NCBI GenBank assembly: GCA_040902425.1
Contig: JBBDXI010000048.1
Location: 1 to 28,631 of the forward strand
Direction: 5' to 3'
Origin: JBBDXI01 sp040902425
Lineage (GTDB): Bacteria > Planctomycetota > Phycisphaerae > Phycisphaerales > UBA1924
Length of the DNA stretch: 28,631 nt
The notes below the pieces were generated by a model, which was not told the origin of the DNA, did no database searches, and saw only the letters and a list, made by a program, of their open reading frames with translations. The translations under genes were made by a program, and so were the position numbers. Below, in pieces: positions 21,105 through 28,631 of this stretch (position 1 is its first letter; each line of letters opens with the position of its first letter).

Positions 21105-22355
21105 ATGCGTCAGGTCTTTGTCTTCGAGGATGGCAAGGGGCTTCTCAGCCCGCTCACGGACCTGCGGCTCGCCTGCGAGGTCCGCACGGGTGCGCTGACG
21201 CTGCTGGAACGGCTCGGCCGCATCCTCTCCGCCGGCGCAGCCGAGGGGACCGCCGAAGATGTCTCCGGGCTGATGGTGCCGCCGGCGCTCGCGCCGCTCG
21301 CTCGTGAGCGGCCCGGCCTTCCGATCAACGACTTGCCGGCCAGCCCCGAGCCGCTGCTGGCGATCAACGGGCGCTGCGTCGATCCCCACGAAGCGCTCAC
21401 GCTGGCGCCCGGAGAGGCGCTCGTCGAGGCCGAGACCGGCGACCTTGTCGCCGCCGTCGTCCGCCCCGTGATGGCCCAGGGGGCGATCCGGGGCGATCGG
21501 TCGGGGCTCCGCGCGCGGCAGACCGGGGGACGCGCGCTCCTTGGCCGCCCCTGGCACACCCGGTCGTTCCGCGATCATGCCCTCGACCTCGACTCGGCGC
21601 TCCTTCTTGCCGAGCACCCGCCCCACGCGATGCCGCCCCACATCACGGTCATCGGCGATGCCGCGGTTGCGATCGCGCCCTCCGCCCGCGTCTGGCCCAC
21701 CGTCATCCTCGATGCCACCGCCGGCGAGATCGTGATCGCCGAGGAGGCCACGGTCCGCCCGGGCGCCATCCTCATCGGCCCCTGCTATATCGGGCCTCAT
21801 TCGACGATCCTGGAGCGGGCCACGATCCGGGCGCACACCGCCGTCGGGCCCTGGTGCAAGGTCAACGGCGAGGTCAGCGGCGTCATCTTCCAGGGCTACG
21901 CCAACAAGGCCCACGACGGCTTCCTGGGCGACTCATGGGTCGGCGAGTGGGCCAACCTGGGCGCCGGTACCACCAACTCCAACCTCCTGAACACGTACGG
22001 CGAGGTCATCGCCCGCGCCGCCCCGGGGGAGGGCAACGAGCGGACGGGCGAGCAGTTCCTCGGCGCGGTCATCGGCGACCACGTCAAGACCGCCATCTGC
22101 ACGCGAATCATGACCGGCGCGGTCATCCACACCGGCACGATGTGGGCGGCCACAGCCCCGGTCTCCGGCGCGGTGCCCCCCTTCACCTGGGCGACCGACG
22201 AGGCCCGCCGGCAGTTCCGACTCTCCAGGTTCCTGGAGGTCGCGCGGGCCGCGATGGCCCGGCGCGGCGTGACGCCGTCGGCGGCGTATGAGGCACGCCT
22301 GGCCGACGTGCACGGGCGCGCCTCGGAACCGGCCCCCGGCGCGAGCGGGGCCTAG
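21105..22355 (+). CDS. GlmU-related putative sugar nucleotidyltransferase/acetyltransferase
   Basis: This 416-residue protein matches the GlmU-related family of Bacteroidetes and Planctomycetota (alternative bacterial GlmU). The N-terminus, QVFVFEDGKGLLSPLTDLRLACEVRTGALTLLERL, is the degenerate nucleotidyltransferase start of that family. The C-terminal half is a left-handed beta-helix with hexapeptide repeats (VIAEEATVRPGAILIGPCYIGPHSTI) and the conserved GEWANLGAGTTNSNL and GTMWAATAPVSGAVPPF segments. It would act in the cytosol on UDP-GlcNAc or another sugar nucleotide. The classical N-terminal pyrophosphorylase signature LAAGxGTRM is not present, so activity as full GlmU is uncertain. Its stop codon TAG forms the first bases of the toxin-antitoxin operator dyad. 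Confidence 0.85.
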   Translation: MRQVFVFEDGKGLLSPLTDLRLACEVRTGALTLLERLGRILSAGAAEGTAEDVSGLMVPPALAPLARERPGLPINDLPASPEPLLAINGRCVDPHEALTLAPGEALVEAETGDLVAAVVRPVMAQGAIRGDRSGLRARQTGGRALLGRPWHTRSFRDHALDLDSALLLAEHPPHAMPPHITVIGDAAVAIAPSARVWPTVILDATAGEIVIAEEATVRPGAILIGPCYIGPHSTILERATIRAHTAVGPWCKVNGEVSGVIFQGYANKAHDGFLGDSWVGEWANLGAGTTNSNLLNTYGEVIARAAPGEGNERTGEQFLGAVIGDHVKTAICTRIMTGAVIHTGTMWAATAPVSGAVPPFTWATDEARRQFRLSRFLEVARAAMARRGVTPSAAYEARLADVHGRASEPAPGASGA

Positions 22356-22383
22356 CATGGTTATCGCTGGTTTATTCATGCTA
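22353..22383. promoter_or_regulatory. Dyad upstream of the antitoxin gene, probable autoregulatory operator
   Basis: TAGCATG (22353-22359) and CATGCTA (22377-22383) are perfect 7-bp inverted arms with a 17-bp AT-richer spacer, 14 bp before the antitoxin ATG. Two TGGTTA/TGGTTT half-repeats lie 10 bp apart inside. Type II antitoxins of the Phd family bind such dyads over their own promoter. AGAGGA at 22384-22389 follows as Shine-Dalgarno. Confidence 0.6.
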
Positions 22384-22397
22384 AGAGGATCCCGACC

Positions 22398-22706
22398 ATG
22401 ATCGACCCCAGAGACGTGTTTGCGCTGACGGACTTCCAGCGGAACGCGAAATCGCACATCAAGCGGCTGAAGAGGACGGGGCGTGCTCAGGTGCTGACCG
22501 TGAACGGGCGCGCGGCCGTTGTCATCCAGGATGCGGCGACCTATCAGCGCGAGATGGACCTCGCGGCCCGGCTGGCCGAGTACGAGGGCGTACGGGCGGC
22601 CCTCGAACAGGCCGACGCCGGCCTTGGCCGCCCGTTCGAGGAGTTCGACCGTGAGTTTCGCGCGCGGGTGATGCGGCGGCGCAGGCCCAGTCGGAAGTCC
22701 GCCTGA
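22398..22706 (+). CDS. Phd/YefM-type antitoxin
   Basis: This 102-residue protein has the Phd/YefM N-terminal DNA-binding fold: FQRNAKSHIKRLKRTGRAQVLTVNGRAAVVIQDAATYQ is a close fit to the family core, where the antitoxin dimer binds the operator. The C-terminal part (LAEYEGVRAALEQADAGLGRPFEEFDREFRARV) would wrap the toxin. It precedes a RelE/ParE-fold toxin with a 1-base TGATG overlap, and a perfect dyad lies just upstream. AGAGGA with an 8-nt spacer supports the ATG. The Arg-rich C-terminus is unusual but short. Confidence 0.9.
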   Translation: MIDPRDVFALTDFQRNAKSHIKRLKRTGRAQVLTVNGRAAVVIQDAATYQREMDLAARLAEYEGVRAALEQADAGLGRPFEEFDREFRARVMRRRRPSRKSA

Positions 22707-23017
22707 TGCCGTCTCCGGTCCCTGTGATCGTGTCGCCACTCGCGGAGCGCGACCTCCGAGCGATTCACCAGTATCTCGCGGCGGAGTCTCCGACGCTGGC
22801 TGATCTCGTCTACAACCGTCTCGCGGCGGCGATCCGCTCGCTGGACCGGTTCTCCCGCCGCCACCCGCTCGCCCCGGAGAGGCGGTTTAGCCGGACCGGG
22901 GTTCGTGCATTCACGGTCGCCTCGCATCGGCTCTACTACAAGATCTATCCAGAACGGGTTGTCATCCTCCGAGTCTGGCACGCCGCCCGCCGGCCACCGC
23001 CGTCACCCCTTGGGTAA
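22706..23017 (+). CDS. RelE/ParE superfamily toxin
   Basis: This 103-residue basic protein fits the RelE/ParE toxin fold: VSPLAERDLRAIHQYLAAESP helix hairpin, then RRFSRTGVRAFTVASHRLYYKIYPERVVILRVWHAARRP, the beta-sheet and C-terminal strand of the family. The VILRVWHAARRP ending is closest to ParE and RelE types seen with Phd antitoxins. It should be an mRNA interferase or gyrase poison held inactive by the antitoxin. I cannot say which, as no decisive catalytic residues are certain. The ATG overlaps the antitoxin stop by one base. Its TAA is 8 bp from the polA start, so polA may share its transcript. Confidence 0.9.
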   Translation: MPSPVPVIVSPLAERDLRAIHQYLAAESPTLADLVYNRLAAAIRSLDRFSRRHPLAPERRFSRTGVRAFTVASHRLYYKIYPERVVILRVWHAARRPPPSPLG

Positions 23018-23025
23018 AGACCGTC

Positions 23026-26010
<2,985 letters not shown>

Positions 26011-26029
26011 CGCCGGCTCCGGCGCGGCG

Positions 26030-26218
26030 CTACTTGCGCACCACGCCGCCGCCGCCCGCCGATTCGGCCGACGAGGTGCGATGCCCGGCCTCGGTCGAGA
26101 GCGCCCGGTCGGCTGCGCTCATCTGTTCCGGGGCGGAGTGCCCGCACCTGCTCACGGCCGTACCGAGAGCCACCGCCAGCAAACCGAGCGCGACCGCCCC
26201 CGCGCTCCGCCGCCACAT
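26030..26218 (-). CDS. Small secreted hypothetical protein
   Basis: This 62-residue frame starts with MWRRSAGAVALGLLAVALGTAVS, a good signal-peptide or membrane-anchor pattern, followed by a Cys, a small Ser/Glu-rich stretch and a Gly-rich basic tail. No family is recognised. TAGACT on the minus strand (26257-26252) is a -10 candidate. A GGGGAGGGAG lies upstream but too far away for a normal Shine-Dalgarno. It is convergent with polA (20-bp gap). The hydrophobic N-terminus supports it as a gene, but its small size in a GC-rich genome leaves doubt. Confidence 0.45.
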   Translation of the reverse strand: MWRRSAGAVALGLLAVALGTAVSRCGHSAPEQMSAADRALSTEAGHRTSSAESAGGGGVVRK

Positions 26219-26298
26219 TCGAGCCGCCGATCTCCCTCCCCGGAGTCCGACAGTCTACCGGCCCTGCCGCACAAGCAAGCGGAATCCCGCCAGGCAAC

Positions 26299-26787
26299 CT
26301 ACTGGGGGCGCGTCTGTTCGGAGTCTGACGGCACGAGTCCCGTACGAACACGCGCTCTGCGGGGTGCCCAGCGCGACGAGGGCCGCGCACGCGACCCGCA
26401 CCCGTGCGGAACCCCGGGGGGCGCACTCGCGGTCAGTCCCGTCGCGGCGCCAAGATTGGGGATGCCGCCGCAGTAGATGCACCGCTCGCGGGCGGACGAG
26501 AACTTCCGGCCGCATTCGAGGCACGCCACGAGCGGCGCCCGCGACTTCCCGTCCAGCTGCCCGTCCCGCAGGTCCAGCTCCCGGACCCGCTCGGCCAGCT
26601 CCGCTTCGCTCACGCCGTGCTTCTCGGCAAGGAGCGACCACATGGCCATGGTGGTCAGCGTCAGAGACTCCAGCCGCGCCTCCAGCTCGCGAATCCCCCG
26701 CGCAGACTGGTCGCGGGCCGACTCCGCGGCGGAGTGAGCCTCGCCGATCTTCCCCTGCTGATACTTCTCCCAGAAGAACCCGAGCAC
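26299..26787 (-). CDS. Coiled-coil zinc-ribbon protein downstream of fumC
   Basis: This 162-residue protein has a charged helical N-terminal half (MLGFFWEKYQQGKIGEAHSA, then RGIRELEARLESLTLTTMAM) likely to form a coiled coil, and a zinc ribbon with C89, C92, C103 and C106 (CLECGRKFSSARERCIYCGG). I do not recognise the family. The last 45 or so residues are Arg/Ser/Pro-rich and look unconserved. The start is GTG with a perfect AAGGAGG 4 nt upstream (26798-26792 on the minus strand). The fumarase stop codon overlaps that Shine-Dalgarno, so the two genes are almost certainly one operon. A link to fumarase function is not implied by sequence. Confidence 0.75.
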   Translation of the reverse strand: MLGFFWEKYQQGKIGEAHSAAESARDQSARGIRELEARLESLTLTTMAMWSLLAEKHGVSEAELAERVRELDLRDGQLDGKSRAPLVACLECGRKFSSARERCIYCGGIPNLGAATGLTASAPPGVPHGCGSRARPSSRWAPRRARVRTGLVPSDSEQTRPQ

Positions 26788-26797
26788 GGCGCCTCCT

Positions 26798-28429
26798 TTA
26801 TCCCCCCGCGCTCCCCTCGCCCCCGGGCTCCGTCATCGACCACGGGTCCAGGTACTCGTTCAGTGCCTCCCGCGTGATCGTCTTCCCGTTCAGGTCCTTC
26901 GTGCCCGCCAGCGTCTCCTCCGCCAGCTCGCGCACGGTCTTGCCCTCCTTGAACGCCTGCTTCGCCAGCGCCGCGGCGGCGTCGTAGCCGATCACCGGCA
27001 CCAGGCTCGTGCACATCGCCAGGGACTCCTCGATCAGCTCCCGGCACTGCTCCTCGTCGGGCTTCAGCCCCGCGAGCAGGTTGTCCGTGAACATCGTGCA
27101 GCCGCGCGCCAGCAAATGGATGCTCTCCAGCACGCTCGCCGCCATCACCGGCATCGCCACGTTCAGGTCAAGCAGCGACCCGATCCCTCCGAGCCCCGCG
27201 GTGGTCGCCGTTACGTCGTTCCCGATCACCCGGCAGCAGACCATGATCAGGCTCTCGCAGATCACCGGGTTCACCTTCCCCGGCATGATGCTGCTCCCCG
27301 GCTGCACCGCCGGGACGATCAGCTCGCCGATCCCGCAGCGCGGCCCCATCCCCATGATCCGGATGTCGCCGGCGATCTTGCTCAGGCTCACCGCGATGGT
27401 CCGCAGGTGCCCGCTCACCTCGACGTACCCGTCCTTGGCGTGCTGGGCCTCGAAGTGGTTGGGGGCCTCGCGGAAGTGCACGCCCGTCTGCTGCGTCAGT
27501 TCCGCGGCCACCATCGCCCCGAAGCGCTCGTGCGTGTTGATCCCCGTCCCCACCGCCGTGCCGCCGATGGGCAGCTCCGAGAGCGCGTGCAGCGCCCGGT
27601 GCAGCCGTTCGGCCGCGTGCGCCATCTGCGACGCGTACCCCGAGAACTCCTGCCCCAGCCGGATCGGCGTCGCGTCCTGCAGGTGCGTCCGCCCGATCTT
27701 CACGATCCGGTCCCACGTCTTCGCCTGCTCCTCCAGCTTCCGCTGCATCGCCTTCACAGAAGGCAGCAGCTCCCGCTCGATCGCGACCGCGGCCGCCACG
27801 TGCATCGCCGTCGGGAAGGTGTCGTTCGACGACTGCCCCATGTTCACGTGGTCGTTGGGGTGAACCCCGCCCTCCTTCAGGTAAGCCGGGTCCTTCGACG
27901 ACCCGATCGGCTTGTGGCGCCGAAGGCACACGAGGTTGGCGATCACCTCGTTGGCGTTCATGTTCGTCGAGGTCCCCGACCCCGTCTGGTAGATGTCGAT
28001 CGGGAAGTGCCGCGACAGGCCCCCGTGGTTCGGAAGCCCCCCGTGGATCTCGTGGCACGCCTCCACGATCAGCCCGGTCCGGTCGGCATCCAGCCTCCCC
28101 AGCCGGCGGTTCACCGCCGCGCACGCCGCCTTCAGCAGCGCGTACGCCCGGATGATCGCCTCCGGAACCGGGCACCCCGACACCGGGAAGTTGAGCACCG
28201 CCCGCTGGGTCGAGGCCCCGTACAGGCAGTCCGCCGGGACCTCCATCTCCCCCATCGTGTCCTTCTCGACCCGGATCCCCGCCGAGGATGCCCGCGCCGA
28301 GGCCGCTTCCCACCGCCGCTCCCCCGCCGGCTCCGCCCGGCGCGGCCGCGCGGGCGCTGCACGCCTCGGGGCGGCCTTGGGGGCGGGGCTCTTGGTCTTG
28401 CGGCTCTTGCTCTTCCTGGCGGTCGGCAC
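26798..28429 (-). CDS. fumC: Class II fumarate hydratase with long basic N-terminal extension
   Basis: This 543-residue enzyme interconverts fumarate and malate in the TCA cycle. The fumarase core (IRVEKDTMGEMEVPADCLYG, TGSGTSTNMNANEVI, GRTHLQDATPIRLGQEFSGY) and the superfamily signature GSSIMPGKVNP are intact. The family start corresponds to about residue 50. The first 48 or so residues are Lys/Arg/Ala/Pro-rich (RKSKSRKTKSPAPKAAPRRA), like a nucleic-acid-binding tail. No ATG, GTG or TTG lies between that tail and the core, so the extension must be translated. The GTG start at 28429 has GGAG 6 nt upstream. Aspartase is a possible alternative, but the motifs fit FumC. The coiled-coil zinc-ribbon gene follows. 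Confidence 0.95.
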   Translation of the reverse strand: MPTARKSKSRKTKSPAPKAAPRRAAPARPRRAEPAGERRWEAASARASSAGIRVEKDTMGEMEVPADCLYGASTQRAVLNFPVSGCPVPEAIIRAYALLKAACAAVNRRLGRLDADRTGLIVEACHEIHGGLPNHGGLSRHFPIDIYQTGSGTSTNMNANEVIANLVCLRRHKPIGSSKDPAYLKEGGVHPNDHVNMGQSSNDTFPTAMHVAAAVAIERELLPSVKAMQRKLEEQAKTWDRIVKIGRTHLQDATPIRLGQEFSGYASQMAHAAERLHRALHALSELPIGGTAVGTGINTHERFGAMVAAELTQQTGVHFREAPNHFEAQHAKDGYVEVSGHLRTIAVSLSKIAGDIRIMGMGPRCGIGELIVPAVQPGSSIMPGKVNPVICESLIMVCCRVIGNDVTATTAGLGGIGSLLDLNVAMPVMAASVLESIHLLARGCTMFTDNLLAGLKPDEEQCRELIEESLAMCTSLVPVIGYDAAAALAKQAFKEGKTVRELAEETLAGTKDLNGKTITREALNEYLDPWSMTEPGGEGSAGG

Positions 28430-28535
28430 GGGAAACTCCGGTGGAGTGGGGAACTGGGGGGCTTCGGCTGGGGTCGGGGCCCGGGTGAGCCCGGAACCTC
28501 GGCGCTGCCGGGGCGTCTAACTCCCGCAGCGCCGG

Positions 28536-28541
28536 ATTCTA
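28536..28541 (-). promoter_or_regulatory. Candidate -10 box of fumC
   Basis: TAGAAT on the minus strand stands about 105 bp before the fumC GTG in a GC-rich stretch. No convincing -35 box is 17 bp upstream. The remaining bases of 28430-28631 show no gene that I can support. Confidence 0.35.
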
Positions 28542-28631
28542 GAGAGACTGCGGCGCGGCACGCGGGGGGCAGAGGCGGGGGCCTGGAGCGGCGGGGTCGC
28601 GGCGTGAGCGAGGCCGGGACCACGGCCCTGG

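Noticed and set aside
26011..26024. CGCCGG-CT-CCGGCG after polA as terminator
   Set aside because: Loop of two bases is too tight and no U-tract follows; it may simply be GC-rich sequence.

Overview
The window is a GC-rich (roughly 70 percent) bacterial chromosome segment. Several features point to the phylum Planctomycetota, probably a Phycisphaerae-like lineage: a CGYDLxGL...CPECG zinc ribbon on a HEAT-repeat protein, a PadR regulator coupled to a HAAS-domain membrane protein, and a stand-alone GlmU-related protein. This placement is inference from gene style; no rRNA or other marker is present. I see no tRNA, rRNA, CRISPR array, transposase, integrase or phage gene.

Layout. 273-4409 (+) holds a lysine 2,3-aminomutase-like radical SAM enzyme, two different D-Ala-D-Ala-ligase-like ATP-grasp enzymes and a GNAT acetyltransferase, which looks like a small pathway making a beta-amino-acid amide or peptide. 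A secreted alpha/beta hydrolase (+) then meets a HEAT-repeat membrane protein (-) tail to tail at a shared CTAG. 6860-9586 (-) is a translation operon: a 17-residue leader peptide with seven consecutive Thr codons, a Rho-independent terminator, a small zinc-ribbon protein, thrS and a possible 50-residue protein. This has the architecture of ribosome-mediated threonine attenuation and is the most notable find. Divergent from it, 9742-11473 (+) is a PadR repressor with a consensus promoter and embedded dyad, overlapping a HAAS/STN membrane protein gene.

11592-13743 (+) carries nrdR, a diheme cytochrome c and an orphan CoA-transferase A subunit. An S41-protease-like gene (-) overlaps the latter's 3' end. 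15538-17979 (+) is aspS and mscL. Then come a divergent SDR/solute-binding-protein pair, a divergent HAD phosphatase/GlmU-like pair, a Phd/RelE-type toxin-antitoxin pair, and polA. The right end (-) is fumC with a long basic N-terminal extension, followed by a coiled-coil zinc-ribbon protein, plus a small secreted protein convergent with polA.

Two themes run through the region. Several genes have a TAnnnT -10 box only 5-9 nt before the start codon, suggesting leaderless or nearly leaderless mRNAs. Conserved enzymes (ThrS, ScoA-like, AspS, PolA) carry extra in-frame segments; the ThrS one is a perfect DNA palindrome that looks like a REP-type element domesticated inside a gene.
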